Below, piece after piece: positions 24,445 to 34,029 of a stretch of DNA of 64,000 bases. The notes below the pieces were generated by a model, which was not told where the DNA came from, did no database searches, and saw only the letters and a list, made by a program, of their open reading frames with translations. The stretch is from Longimicrobiaceae bacterium (GTDB lineage Bacteria > Gemmatimonadota > Gemmatimonadetes > Longimicrobiales > Longimicrobiaceae). The stretch covers positions 43,347-107,346 of the forward strand of contig DASVBS010000005.1 of assembly GCA_036375715.1 (NCBI GenBank). The letters are read 5' to 3'. The stretch's first letter is position 1, and every line of letters starts with the position of its first letter. The translations under genes and the position numbers were made by a program.

Positions 24445-25117
24445 GCTGATCGCCGAAGACCTGGAAAAGAGCTATCGCAGCGAAGGTCGCTCGCTCACCG
24501 TCCTGCGGGGAGTCAACCTGCGTGTGCACGAAGGAGACTTCGTCGCCGTGCTTGGCCCCTCCGGTAGCGGCAAGACCACGCTGCTCGGCCTGCTGGCGGG
24601 GCTGGACGCGCCCACGCGCGGCAGGGTGGTGCTGGCCGGAACGGACCTCGGCACGCTCACCGAGGACGAGCGCGCGCGTTTCCGCCGCCACAACGTCGGC
24701 TTCGTGTTCCAGTCGTTCCAGCTGATCCCGTCGCTCACGGCGCGCGAAAACGTCCAGGTGCCGCTCGAGCTGCGAGGGGAGGACGGAGCGCGCGAGCGGG
24801 CGGCGGAGCTCCTGGCCCGGGTCGGACTGGCCGATCGTCTGGACCACTATCCCGCCCAGCTCTCCGGGGGCGAGCAGCAGCGCGTGGCGCTCGCGCGGGC
24901 TTTCGTCCACGAGCCCCGTATTCTGTTCGCGGACGAGCCCACCGGCAACCTGGACGCCGCCACCGGTGGAGCGATCATCTCTCTGCTGGAGACGATGAAC
25001 CGGGAAGCGGGAACGACGCTCGTCCTGGTAACACACGACCTGGATCTGGCGGCACGGGCGCGGAGAACGATCCGCCTGGCCGACGGCGTGGTAGTGGCCG
25101 ACACGGTCGCGGGATGA
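24443..25117 (+). CDS. ABC transporter ATP-binding protein, YbbA/LolD type
   Basis: 224 residues. Walker [10 protein letters not shown] (about residues 37-45), Q-loop VFQSFQLIP, signature [14 protein letters not shown], Walker [13 protein letters not shown] and H-loop VTHDLDLA are complete. The ending and length belong to the MacB/LolD/YbbA class that powers FtsX-type permeases. The start ATG overlaps the ATG of the divergent arylesterase by two bases, leaving no room for separate promoters outside coding sequence. The stop overlaps the permease start (ATGA). Confidence 0.94.
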   Translation: MLIAEDLEKSYRSEGRSLTVLRGVNLRVHEGDFVAVLGPSGSGKTTLLGLLAGLDAPTRGRVVLAGTDLGTLTEDERARFRRHNVGFVFQSFQLIPSLTARENVQVPLELRGEDGARERAAELLARVGLADRLDHYPAQLSGGEQQRVALARAFVHEPRILFADEPTGNLDAATGGAIISLLETMNREAGTTLVLVTHDLDLAARARRTIRLADGVVVADTVAG

Positions 25118-27720
25118 GGCTCTCGCACGTCTTCGCCCTCGCCTGGCGTGAGAGCCGCTTCGCCCGGCGGCGCCTCCTGCTCTTTCTCTCGGCAATCTCG
25201 CTCGGCGTGGCCGCCCTGGTGGCCGTGCAGGGCTTCTCGCGCAGCCTGGAGCGCGGGGTCCGGAACGAGTCCAAGGCGCTGCTCGGGGCCGACGCGGAGC
25301 TGGCGTCGCGGCAACCGTTCGGACCCCGCACCCGGGCGCTGCTCGATTCTCTGGAGGCCGCGGATGTGCCGGTCGCGGAGGTCACCTCCTTCGCCTCGAT
25401 GGCGCTCCTCCCCCGGACTGGAGGGACCCGGCTCGCGCAGGTGCGGGCCGCCGAGCCGGGCTACCCCTTCTACGGGGTGATCGAGACCAACCCGCCGGGG
25501 CGCTGGGGCGAGTTGCACGACGGGCGACGCGCGCTTGCCGATCCAGCTCTGATTGCCGCCCTGGGGGCGCGCGAGGGTGACTCCATCAGCGTGGGCTCCA
25601 CGCGTTTCGAGCTGATCGGAGCTCTCGCGCGCGTTCCAGGCGATGTGGAGATCGCCTCCTCCTTCGCTCCCCGCCTCTACATCCCCGCGCAGTATCTCGA
25701 CGAAACGGGGCTCATCGACTTCGGCAGCCGGATCGACTACGCAGCCTACATCCGCCTCGATCAGTCCGAGGTGGTCGAGGCCATGCTGGAGGGACACCGG
25801 GAGGAGTTTCGGGCCGAGCGCGTACGGAGCGAGACCGCCGCCGAGCAGCAGCGCGACGTCTCCCGGGCGCTGAGCCGTCTCTCTTCCTACCTCGGATTGG
25901 TAGGCATCTTCGCCCTCCTCCTGGGTGGCATCGGGGTGGCGAGCGCGATGGGCGCATACATCGCGGAGAAGGTGGACACGGTGGCCGTGCTGCGCTGTCT
26001 GGGGGCGACGGCGGGCCAGGTTCTGGCGATCTACGTGGCCCAGGCGGCGGTGATGGGCCTGGCCGGCGCGGCCATCGGAGCCGCGGTCGGCGGTGGAATC
26101 CAGTGGGTTCTGCCGCGTCTCGCTGCCGAGCTGCTCCCGGTGCAGGCAGCCGTGTCCGTAGACGGCAGGTCGATCGCGGTCGGGGTGGGGATCGGGCTGT
26201 GGACAGCCGTTCTCTTCGCCCTCCTCCCGCTCCTGCGGGTGCGAGGCGTCTCTCCTCTCGGGGCACTTCGGAGGCGAGTCGATCCGATCCCGCCGGCGCC
26301 CCGCGATCTGGCGCGGTGGAGCCTCTGGGGAGCGCTCGCGGGCAGCGTGCTCCTGCTCATTTCCTGGCAGGTGGCCAGCTTTCGCGCGGGGGCGGGCCTG
26401 GCGGCGGGGGTCGCCGGCACCCTGCTCCTGCTGACGGCGCTCGCCGGGGCCATCATCCGCGCCGTCCGCCGCGCACCGCGGCAGGCGCTCGCCTACCCGC
26501 AGCGGCAGGGTCTCGCCAACCTGTACCGACCGGGTAACCAGACTCGCACCGTCACCGTGGCCCTGGGCTTCGGTGTCTTCCTGCTCGCGACCCTGGTGCT
26601 GATCCAACACAGCCTGCTGCTGCCGCTGCGCACGGATGCCTCTGCCGATCGCTCCAACCTGCTCTTCTGGGACGTGCAGGACGATCAACGCCCCGCGTTG
26701 GAGGCGCTGCTGACCGAGCGGGGTCTGCCGGTCACGCGTAGGGCCCCGATCATCCCCATGCGCATCGCCGCGATCCGGGGAGAGGAGGTGGAGGAGCTTC
26801 AGCGCGACGAGGACGAAACCGCTGAGGAGGGAGGGGTGGCCGAGGAGGGCGAAGCGGTGGCCGATGGGGAGGAGGGAAGAAGGCCGCGGCGCTGGGCGCT
26901 GCGCCGGGAGTATCGCTCCACCTACCGCGAGGAGGTCGGCCCCGCGGAGGCGATGGCCTCAGGGCGATGGTGGGAGGGGGAAGGGGCGGCCGACGGTGAC
27001 GGCGTGTACCCGGTGTCCCTGGAAGTGGAGATCGCCGGCGACCTGGGGGTGGACATCGGCGATCGCATCGACTGGGACGTGCAGGGGGTCAGGATTCCCA
27101 CGCGCGTCGCCTCCCTGCGCGAGGTAGACTGGGCGCGCTTCGAGCCGAACTTCTTCGCCGTGTTCCCGCCCGCCGCCTTGCGCGGGGCTCCGCAGACGTG
27201 GGTGGTCCTCAGCCGGGCGGAGAGCGCCGAGGAGCGCGCCGCGATACAGCGCGACGTGGTCGTGCAATTTCCCAACGTGGCCGCGCTCGATCTCACTGAG
27301 ATCCAGGCCGCGCTGGACGAGGTGCTCGGGCAGGTGGCGGCGGTGATCCGCTTCCTGGCGGCGTTCTCCATCGCCACCGGGTTCGTGGTCCTGCTGGGCG
27401 CGATCTCCACGACCCGGCTACAAAGGATCCGGGAGAGCGTCCTGCTGAAGACGATTGGAGCCACCCGCGGCCAGATCGGCGCGATCCTGTTCACGGAATA
27501 TCTGCTGCTGGGCCTGCTGTCTGCGGTCACCGGAATCCTGCTCGCGATCGCCGCCGCCTGGGGTGTGTGCCGCTGGTTCCTGGACGCCGAGTTCGAGCCG
27601 GTCTTCACCCCGCTCCTGGTTCTGGCGGTCGGGGTGACGGGCCTGGCGGTGCTGGTCGGCCTCTGGGCAAGCCGGGAGGTCTTCGCGCGGACGCCGCTGG
27701 AGGCGATCCGCGAGGAATGA
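25114..27720 (+). CDS. FtsX-type ABC permease, YbbP-like
   Basis: 868 residues in the YbbP plan: N-terminal helix ([20 protein letters not shown]), a long extracytoplasmic domain, three helices from about residue 265 ([20 protein letters not shown]), further helices to about 500, a second large outer domain, and a last FtsX triplet from about 745. In E. coli YbbAP works with TesA, probably on lipophilic or esterified compounds; that role is inferred here from synteny. About residues 556-592 of the second outer domain are an unusual Glu/Asp/Ala/Gly insert. A strong terminator follows at 27725. Confidence 0.9.
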   Translation: MRLSHVFALAWRESRFARRRLLLFLSAISLGVAALVAVQGFSRSLERGVRNESKALLGADAELASRQPFGPRTRALLDSLEAADVPVAEVTSFASMALLPRTGGTRLAQVRAAEPGYPFYGVIETNPPGRWGELHDGRRALADPALIAALGAREGDSISVGSTRFELIGALARVPGDVEIASSFAPRLYIPAQYLDETGLIDFGSRIDYAAYIRLDQSEVVEAMLEGHREEFRAERVRSETAAEQQRDVSRALSRLSSYLGLVGIFALLLGGIGVASAMGAYIAEKVDTVAVLRCLGATAGQVLAIYVAQAAVMGLAGAAIGAAVGGGIQWVLPRLAAELLPVQAAVSVDGRSIAVGVGIGLWTAVLFALLPLLRVRGVSPLGALRRRVDPIPPAPRDLARWSLWGALAGSVLLLISWQVASFRAGAGLAAGVAGTLLLLTALAGAIIRAVRRAPRQALAYPQRQGLANLYRPGNQTRTVTVALGFGVFLLATLVLIQHSLLLPLRTDASADRSNLLFWDVQDDQRPALEALLTERGLPVTRRAPIIPMRIAAIRGEEVEELQRDEDETAEEGGVAEEGEAVADGEEGRRPRRWALRREYRSTYREEVGPAEAMASGRWWEGEGAADGDGVYPVSLEVEIAGDLGVDIGDRIDWDVQGVRIPTRVASLREVDWARFEPNFFAVFPPAALRGAPQTWVVLSRAESAEERAAIQRDVVVQFPNVAALDLTEIQAALDEVLGQVAAVIRFLAAFSIATGFVVLLGAISTTRLQRIRESVLLKTIGATRGQIGAILFTEYLLLGLLSAVTGILLAIAAAWGVCRWFLDAEFEPVFTPLLVLAVGVTGLAVLVGLWASREVFARTPLEAIREE

Positions 27721-27724
27721 GATG

Positions 27725-27762
27725 CCAAGAGGGGGCGCCTCGCTGGAGGCGTCCCCTCTTGG
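27725..27762. terminator. Strong bidirectional hairpin terminator
   Basis: A 17-bp stem with a single G-T wobble (arms 27725-27741 and 27746-27762) and a 4-base loop GCTG. It lies between the convergent permease and PQQ-type dehydrogenase genes. Confidence 0.9.
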
Positions 27763-27788
27763 TGGGACAGAATGGTCCGCCAGCGTAA

Positions 27789-29051
27789 CTATTGTCGCGG
27801 CTCGATCTTCCAGAGCTCGCCGTTGTCCTCGTCGGTCACCAGGTAGAGCAGCCCGTCGGGACCCTGCCGGACGTCGCGGACCCGCTGCCCGCGGTCGGCG
27901 AGCAGATGCTCCTCCCCGGTCACGCGATCGCCGTCGATCGTCAGCCGAACCAGCCGCGTCTCGCGCATCGCTCCGATGAACAGGCTCCCCTGCCACTCGG
28001 GGAATGCGTCCCCGGTGTACCACTGCGCGCCCGAGGGGCCGATGACCGGATCCCAGTAGTACACGGGCTGGACGTAGTTACCGTCCTCCGGCTGCGGCAC
28101 GCCGGGGAGGGGGTCGCCGTTGTACTCGATCCCGTAGGCCTGGACCGGCCAGCCGTAGTTGTTCCCCTTCTCGATCAGGTTGAGCTCGTCCCCGCCGCGC
28201 GTACCGTGCTCGACCGTCCATAGCCGACCCTGTGGATCGAACGCGGCCGCCTGGACGTTGCGGTGACCCAGCGTCCAGATCTCCGGCTGCGCATCCTCCT
28301 GCCCGACGAAGGGGTTGTCGTCCGGAGCGGAGCCGTCCGGCCGTATCCGCATCACCTTTCCGAGGTGTCCATCGAGGCGTTGCGCGTGCTCCCGCATGGG
28401 GGCATCGGACCGCTCGCCCGTGGTCACGTAGAGCATCCCGTCTGGCCCGAAGGCGAGGCGCGAGCCGAAATGGTTGCGCCCGTTGTACGCCGGCAGCGAA
28501 CGGAAGATGACCTGGACGTTCTCGACGGCGTTGCGGTCCTCGGAGAGTACGCCGCGCGCAACGCTGGTGGCGTTCTTCCCTTCCTCACGCGGCTCGCTGA
28601 AGCTCCAGAAGATCGTGCGGTCGCTCTCGAAATTCGGGCTGAGCGCCACGTCCAGCAGGCCGCCCTGCCCTTCCGCAAACACGGCGGGAATCCCGCGAAC
28701 CGGCTCGCCCACCTCTCCGGTCGCGGAGATGATACGCATGCGCCCCGGGCGCTCGGTCACCAGCAGATCGCCATCCGGCAGCGGCTCGACGGACCAGGGG
28801 TGCTCCAGTCCCGTCGCCAGGACCGTGACCTGGAAGTCAACGTTGGACTGAACCCCGCAGGCGCGGGTCTGGCCGGGGAAGGCGGGCGATTGGTCGGGTG
28901 CGTTCGCCTCCCTCTTCTCCAGAGGCTCGCACTGCGCAGAGGTCCCGGCAGTCGTCTGGGCGGACTCGGTCTGCGCGGTCTCACCCTCTCCGGCGCAGGC
29001 CGCCACGCCCGCGACCAGCAGGGGCAGCAAACCCCAACGGTTGATTCGCAT
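27789..29051 (-). CDS. PQQ-dependent sugar dehydrogenase (glucose/sorbosone type), lipoprotein
   Basis: 420 residues. I start at ATG 29051, with AGGAG six bases before it and a lipoprotein signal ending at Cys19 (LLVAGVAAC); the frame is open to 29117. After a Thr/Gln/Glu-rich linker comes a six-bladed propeller of the soluble glucose/aldose sugar dehydrogenase family (PF07995): ATGLEHPWSVEPLPDGDLLV, GQGGLLDVALSP with HFGSRLAFGPDG and LGHRNVQAAAFDPQG, the latter carrying His and Arg that line the PQQ site. It oxidises aldoses to lactones outside the cytoplasm. No PQQ synthesis genes are in the window. Confidence 0.92.
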   Translation of the reverse strand: MRINRWGLLPLLVAGVAACAGEGETAQTESAQTTAGTSAQCEPLEKREANAPDQSPAFPGQTRACGVQSNVDFQVTVLATGLEHPWSVEPLPDGDLLVTERPGRMRIISATGEVGEPVRGIPAVFAEGQGGLLDVALSPNFESDRTIFWSFSEPREEGKNATSVARGVLSEDRNAVENVQVIFRSLPAYNGRNHFGSRLAFGPDGMLYVTTGERSDAPMREHAQRLDGHLGKVMRIRPDGSAPDDNPFVGQEDAQPEIWTLGHRNVQAAAFDPQGRLWTVEHGTRGGDELNLIEKGNNYGWPVQAYGIEYNGDPLPGVPQPEDGNYVQPVYYWDPVIGPSGAQWYTGDAFPEWQGSLFIGAMRETRLVRLTIDGDRVTGEEHLLADRGQRVRDVRQGPDGLLYLVTDEDNGELWKIEPRQ

Positions 29052-29153
29052 CGGTATCTCCTGGGGGATGGGTTTTTCGTGCGCTGAGAAGTGAATACGC
29101 GCGGGACGGGGCCGCAAGTATATAGAAGAGCCCAGGAGGGCTGCGAAAATCCC

Positions 29154-29825
29154 TCAGCACCACGAGGCGAAACGGCGAGTCACATCGGCCGGGCTCTCGA
29201 ACAGCCAGTCGGGTGCGTACCGGGGCACCGCCGCAAGGAAGGACTCGCGGTCTTCGGCATCGGTCTTCGGCCAGAGGGCGGCACCCACTGCCATGCCTGC
29301 CTCCCGACCCGCCGCCAGGTCGGAAAGCGAATCGCCGATGTAGGCCACCTTCGCGGGGGGGATCGCCAACCGCTCGGCGGCGAGGATCAGGCCCTCAGGA
29401 TGCGGTTTCGGGTGCGCCACGTCGTCCTCGGTGATCACGACCTCGAAGTGGTGACCGCCCACCCACGGTTCGGTCAGCTCCCAGATACGTCTCCCCTTGC
29501 CGGTGACGATGCCCAGGGGGTACCCGGCGGAGGTGAGCGCCGTCAGCATCTCGCGGACGCCCTCGTACGGTCCCCGTCCGAGGGCGCCTAGCAGCTCCGC
29601 GTAGTGTCTGCAGAGGTCGTCGTGACAGCGGTCGGCGTGCTCCTCGCCCACCCACTCCATGAGAAAGCGCCGCTCGGCCGAGGGGGTGCGCGCGGCAATC
29701 TCCTCGAGGGTCGGTTCACGGCCAAGAACGGGTGCGACCGCCCGCCGGTACGCCTCCAGGTAGAGGCGGTAGGTGTTGACGAGCGTTCCGTCGAGGTCGA
29801 ACAGCAGGGCTTCGGGCGCTTTCAT
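29154..29825 (-). CDS. HAD-family phosphatase, phosphoglycolate-phosphatase-like
   Basis: 223 residues. All HAD motifs are visible: LFDLDGTLVNT with the nucleophile Asp (residues 7-17), GIVTGKG (motif II Thr), HPKPHPEG with the Lys (motif III) and YIGDSLSDLAAGREAGM (motif IV). The helical cap between motifs I and II is type C1 as in Gph and beta-phosphoglucomutase. The natural substrate is unknown. ATG 29825 is chosen over the longer frame to 30002 because DLDGT then lies at the normal N-terminal place. It diverges from the APP1-like gene. Confidence 0.9.
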   Translation of the reverse strand: MKAPEALLFDLDGTLVNTYRLYLEAYRRAVAPVLGREPTLEEIAARTPSAERRFLMEWVGEEHADRCHDDLCRHYAELLGALGRGPYEGVREMLTALTSAGYPLGIVTGKGRRIWELTEPWVGGHHFEVVITEDDVAHPKPHPEGLILAAERLAIPPAKVAYIGDSLSDLAAGREAGMAVGAALWPKTDAEDRESFLAAVPRYAPDWLFESPADVTRRFASWC

Positions 29826-29946
29826 CGCTTGTTCCAAACCTGGACCGCCCGCGCGCCGTACGCCGTGGGGTGGCGGGTCGGCACAAGCGGATTGTACGCT
29901 TCCTGCATCGGCGGCTGCGGTTCTGTTTTCTCTCACCCGACAAGGA

Positions 29947-31098
29947 ATGCGAAGAGGGTTGCGGGCGGTAACACGGGTGCTCGGCGAGCTCGAGTCCGCC
30001 ATCGACTGGATGAGGTATCGGCGACGAGGCTCAGGCCCGTACCGGATCGTTCCCTATCGCGGGCACGGCACCAGCGACACCCTCTTCGTTCGCGGCCGGG
30101 TACTCCAGGGCCACCCGATCCCTCCCGCCAGTGAGCATGATAGCGCCTGGCGCAACCTTGCGAACACGATTCGACGGCTGGAGACCGACGAAGTGCCCGC
30201 GGCGCGCCTTCGAGCGCGAGCCGGTGACGCCTCCCTCGAGGTCGTCGCCGACGAGGAGGGCTACTTCGAGCTTCAGCTCGACGCCCACACCTTCACGGCG
30301 GGTCGCGAAGTGTGGCGGACGGTGCAGCTGGAACTGCTCGATCCACTGGCCGAGGATCAGCCCCCGGTCGTCGCGGAGGCTCCGGTGCTGGTCCCTCCGC
30401 GAGAGTCGCAGTTCGGGGTGATCAGCGACATCGACGACACAGTCGTCAAGACGGATGTCACCAACCTGCTGCGGATGTTACGGTTGGTGTTTCTCACCAA
30501 CGCCCGCACGCGGCTTCCCTTCGAGGGAGTAGCCGCCTTTTACCGCGCCCTGCACCGGGGCGACGCCGGCGACGTCACCAACCCGATCTTCTACGTCTCC
30601 AGCAGCCCGTGGAATCTCTATGACCTCCTGCACGAGGTCTTCGAGGTCCACGGGATTCCGGCGGGCCCCCTATTTCTCAAGGATTACGGCATCGCCAAGG
30701 AAGTGCTGCTCTCGCTGGGCCACCGCGAGCACAAACTGCGCTCCATCGAGCACATCCTCGAGACGCACGCAACCCTGCCCTTCGTGCTGGTGGGCGACAG
30801 CGGGCAGAAGGACCCCGAAATCTACCGCGAGGTGGCCGAGCGCTACCCCGGCCGCATCCTGGCTATCTACATCCGAGAGGTGGCTGTGTCCGAGGAGCGG
30901 GCCGCCGAACTGGAGGCGCTCAAGGCCGAGCTGGCCGGGATGGGCGTCGAGATGATCCTGGCTGCAGATACCGTGACCGCGGCGCGCCATGCGGTGTCGA
31001 TCGACCTCATCGACGAAGCCTCGCTATCCGAGATCATCGGGGAAAAGCGCCGCGAACAGCAGCGGCCGGGACCCATCGAGAGCGCAGTCAAGAAGTAG
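29947..31098 (+). CDS. APP1-like phosphatidate phosphatase domain protein (DUF2183)
   Basis: 383 residues. The central HAD-like motif GVISDIDDTVVKTDV (about residue 157) and FYVSSSPWNLYDLL, then LVGDSGQKDPEIY near 280, are the signature of the Lipin-like APP1 catalytic domain, which in yeast dephosphorylates phosphatidate. An N-terminal beta domain (YRGHGTSDTLFVRGRVLQG, residues 38-56) is typical of bacterial homologues. ATG 29947 (MRRGLRAVTRVLGELESAID) is taken as start; the frame is open upstream to 29773. No membrane segment is seen, so it should be cytoplasmic and peripheral. Confidence 0.87.
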   Translation: MRRGLRAVTRVLGELESAIDWMRYRRRGSGPYRIVPYRGHGTSDTLFVRGRVLQGHPIPPASEHDSAWRNLANTIRRLETDEVPAARLRARAGDASLEVVADEEGYFELQLDAHTFTAGREVWRTVQLELLDPLAEDQPPVVAEAPVLVPPRESQFGVISDIDDTVVKTDVTNLLRMLRLVFLTNARTRLPFEGVAAFYRALHRGDAGDVTNPIFYVSSSPWNLYDLLHEVFEVHGIPAGPLFLKDYGIAKEVLLSLGHREHKLRSIEHILETHATLPFVLVGDSGQKDPEIYREVAERYPGRILAIYIREVAVSEERAAELEALKAELAGMGVEMILAADTVTAARHAVSIDLIDEASLSEIIGEKRREQQRPGPIESAVKK

Positions 31099-31110
31099 TG
31101 GTGCCTTTGC

Positions 31111-31139
31111 TTGACCCTGATTCCGGGGGGGCCTAGGTT
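31111..31139 (+). promoter_or_regulatory. Sigma-70-type promoter for the EF-G paralogue
   Basis: TTGACC (31111-31116), 17 bases, TAGGTT (31134-31139), 57 bases before ATG 31196 in a 97-base spacer. Good -35, moderate -10. Confidence 0.55.
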
Positions 31140-31195
31140 GCGATTTACACCCCCCAAAGCTCGTTCCTGCCGTATCTCCAGCTCCGGAGGGAAGC

Positions 31196-33307
31196 ATGCC
31201 AGCCGCATCGCTCTACACGACAGATCGGATTCGCAACGTGGTTGTAGTTGGCCATGGCGGCGCGGGAAAGACGACCCTCATCGACGCTTGCTGTCACGCC
31301 TCGGGGACGTCTCGCCGCCATGGCTCCACCGATGACGGCACGGCGTTGACCATGTTCACCCCGGAGGAGATCGCCCACGGCATCTCCATGAACACCACCC
31401 TGGCATTCGCCGAGTGGCAGGACGCCAAGATCAACTTCATCGACACGCCCGGGTACCTCGATTTCAACGGCGAGACGCGCGCCGGGGTGCGTGTTGCCGA
31501 CGGTGCGGTGCTGGTGATCTCCGGGCCGGCGGGGGTCGAGGTGGGCACCGAGCGCGCGTGGGACCTGCTGAGGAATCGGCACCTGCCAACGATCCTCTTC
31601 GTCTCGATGATGGATCGCCAGAACGCCGACTTCGAGAACGTCTTCCGCGACGTGAAGGAGCATCTAACCGACAAGGTGATCCCGGTCGAGGTCCCCATCG
31701 GTAGCGGCGACGGCTTCCGCGGCATCATCAACCTCTTCACCGAGAAAGCCCAGATCTACCTGGAGGATGCGGACGGCGGGCGCTTCGAGGAGCAGGAGAT
31801 CCCGGACGAATACCGCGAGATCGAGCAGAAGTACTACCAGGAGCTGATCGAGACGATCGCGGCGACGGACGACGAGCTGCTGGAACATTACCTCGAGGGG
31901 GATACGATCACCCGTGACGAAGCCGCGCACGCGCTGAAGCAGGCGATGCTGGAGGGCGAGCTCTTCCCTCTCTTCTGCGGGGCGCCCAATCGCGAATGGG
32001 GGGTGCGCACGCTGATGACCGAGATCGTGGAGTTGATGCCCTCGCCGCAGGAGCGCCCGGCCGAGGTCGCGGAGGGGCGTGGTGGGAGCGTGGTGGAGCT
32101 GAGGAGCCTCAACAGCGACCCGCTCTGCGCTCTGGTCTTCAAGACCACCAGCGAGCCGCACGTGGGCGAGCTCTCCTTCTTCCGCATCTTCGGTGGCTCG
32201 GTGAGCAGCGGAGACGAGCTGCTGAACGTCTCTACCGGTCAGACCGAGAAGCTCTCGCACCTCTCCATCGCTCTCGGCAAGGAGCGCATCGAGGTCGATC
32301 AGCTCCGGGCTGGGGACATCGGGGTCGTCGCCAAGCTGCGCAACACGCACACCAACGACACCCTGGCGTCACCGGCGCATCCGCTGAAGCTGACCGGGAT
32401 CGACTTCCCCGAGCCGGACATCGCGGTGGCGATCTCGGTGGAAAACCGGGCCGACGAGGACAAGCTGTCGAATGCGCTGCACATGCTGCACGAGGAGGAT
32501 CCCTGCTTCTCGGCCGAGTACGACCCCAACCTGAGGCAGACGATCGCCCGGGGTTGTGGCGAGATGCACCTCGAGGTCTCGCTGGAGCGGATGCGCCGCA
32601 AATACAATGTCGCGGTAACCATGCGCGAACCGCGGATCCCGTACCGGGAGACCATCCGTGCAACTGCCGAGGGGCATGGGCGTCATAAGAAGCAGAGCGG
32701 CGGGCGCGGACAGTTTGGAGACTGCCACATCCGGCTCAAGCCGCTCGCGCGCGGCGAGGGCTATCGCTTTACCGACGCGATCGTGGGCGGGGTGATTCCG
32801 GGCAAGTACATTCCCGCGGTCGACAAGGGGATCCAGGAGGCGGCCGAGCGCGGCATCCTGGCTGGCTTCCCGGTGGTCGACTTCGAGGCGGAGTGCTTCT
32901 TCGGCAGCTACCACACGGTGGACTCGTCGGAGATCGCCTTCAAGATCGCTGGCTCCCTCGCCTTCCAGGATGCGGCAGCCAAAGCGAACCCGGTGATTCT
33001 CGAGCCGATCATGGAGGTGGAGGTGTTCACCCCCGAGGAGTTCCTCGGCGATGTGATCGGCGACCTCAACCAGCGCCGCGGGAGAATTCTCGGGATCGAG
33101 CCCGCCGGGCGGACGCAACGAGTGAAAGCTCTCGTCCCACAGGCCGAGCTTTACAAGTACGCGACCAGCCTGCGATCGCTCACGCAGGGCCGCGCGATCC
33201 ACACCCGGCGGTTCAGCTCCTACGAAGAGCTGCCGCACAGTGAGGTGCAGAAAGTGGTGGAGATGGCCCGCAAGGAACGTGAGGCGGAGGTGGCGACGGC
33301 CCGGTGA
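31196..33307 (+). CDS. Elongation factor G paralogue (EF-G2-like)
   Basis: 703 residues, five-domain EF-G length. G1 is GHGGAGKT (residues 19-26) and G3 DTPG (83-86). Two places depart from canonical EF-G: the switch I block reads HGISMN where RGITI is usual, and G4 reads SMMD instead of NKMD. Domain IV has RGQFGDCHIRLKP and GGVIPGKYIPAVDKG, and domain V follows. It is thus one of the divergent paralogues, and not the main fusA; such proteins may act in ribosome recycling or stress, which is not decidable here. GGAGGG precedes ATG 31196. Its stop overlaps the GTG start of the next gene. Confidence 0.9.
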   Translation: MPAASLYTTDRIRNVVVVGHGGAGKTTLIDACCHASGTSRRHGSTDDGTALTMFTPEEIAHGISMNTTLAFAEWQDAKINFIDTPGYLDFNGETRAGVRVADGAVLVISGPAGVEVGTERAWDLLRNRHLPTILFVSMMDRQNADFENVFRDVKEHLTDKVIPVEVPIGSGDGFRGIINLFTEKAQIYLEDADGGRFEEQEIPDEYREIEQKYYQELIETIAATDDELLEHYLEGDTITRDEAAHALKQAMLEGELFPLFCGAPNREWGVRTLMTEIVELMPSPQERPAEVAEGRGGSVVELRSLNSDPLCALVFKTTSEPHVGELSFFRIFGGSVSSGDELLNVSTGQTEKLSHLSIALGKERIEVDQLRAGDIGVVAKLRNTHTNDTLASPAHPLKLTGIDFPEPDIAVAISVENRADEDKLSNALHMLHEEDPCFSAEYDPNLRQTIARGCGEMHLEVSLERMRRKYNVAVTMREPRIPYRETIRATAEGHGRHKKQSGGRGQFGDCHIRLKPLARGEGYRFTDAIVGGVIPGKYIPAVDKGIQEAAERGILAGFPVVDFEAECFFGSYHTVDSSEIAFKIAGSLAFQDAAAKANPVILEPIMEVEVFTPEEFLGDVIGDLNQRRGRILGIEPAGRTQRVKALVPQAELYKYATSLRSLTQGRAIHTRRFSSYEELPHSEVQKVVEMARKEREAEVATAR

Positions 33308-34002
33308 CCGCCGATCTGGAAACACCATCGACGGGTCGGAGCGCGCTCCTCCTGGGCGCGACCGGCCTGGTCGGATCCCACTGCCTGGACCTCCTGCTCG
33401 CCGACGACTCCTACGAGCGGGTGCGCGTGCTCGCTCGCCGGCCAGTGCCGCGGCGGAGCCCGAAGCTCGAGACGCACAGGGTGGATTTCGAGGACCTCGG
33501 CTCCCATGCCGCATACTTCGCCGTCGACGACATCTTCTGCTGTCTGGGGACCACGATGGCGAGGGCGGGGAGTGAGGCCGCTTTCCGACGGGTCGACTAC
33601 GACTACCCGCTGCAGGCGGCGGAGCTGGCGGTCGCCGAAGGGGCGGAGCAGTTCCTGATGGTCTCGGCGGTGGGAGCCGATCCGCAGTCGCGGATCTTCT
33701 ACAATCGGGTGAAGGGCGAAGCGGAGGCGGCCGTGAAGCGTCTTCCCTTCCGTGCCGTCTGGGTGTTGCGGCCGTCGCTGCTCCTCGGGGAGCGAGAGGA
33801 GTTCCGTGTCGGTGAGCGCCTGGCTGCCGCTGTGGCCAGACCGCTAGCGCCCTTGATGATAGGCCGATTGCGACGCTACCGGCCGATCACTGCCCGTGAT
33901 GTCGCGGTGGCCATGCTCCGTCTGGCGCACCAGGGGGGCACCGGCGGGGTAGTGGAGTCGGAGGAGATCGCGGAGCTGGCGGCGCAGGGACGTGAGGGGT
34001 GA
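33304..34002 (+). CDS. NAD(P)-binding epimerase/reductase, HTATIP2-like
   Basis: 232 residues starting with GTG inside the stop of the EF-G paralogue (GTGA). The Rossmann motif LLLGATGLVGSHCLDLLL lies at residues 15-32; SAVGAD and a Y-x3-K in FYNRVKGEAE are the catalytic-style Ser, Tyr and Lys of atypical short-chain dehydrogenases. FCCLGTTMARAGSEAAFRRV is the block shared with human HTATIP2/TIP30-like bacterial proteins. Substrate unknown. Coupling to an elongation-factor gene has no obvious metabolic logic. Confidence 0.88.
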   Translation: MTADLETPSTGRSALLLGATGLVGSHCLDLLLADDSYERVRVLARRPVPRRSPKLETHRVDFEDLGSHAAYFAVDDIFCCLGTTMARAGSEAAFRRVDYDYPLQAAELAVAEGAEQFLMVSAVGADPQSRIFYNRVKGEAEAAVKRLPFRAVWVLRPSLLLGEREEFRVGERLAAAVARPLAPLMIGRLRRYRPITARDVAVAMLRLAHQGGTGGVVESEEIAELAAQGREG

Positions 34003-34029
34003 GCCGGCGAACGCATTGACTGAAACACG

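Noticed and set aside
24847..26688. 613-residue minus-strand frame
   Set aside because: Antisense to the YbbA/YbbP-like pair; Gln/Arg/Glu-rich without domains.
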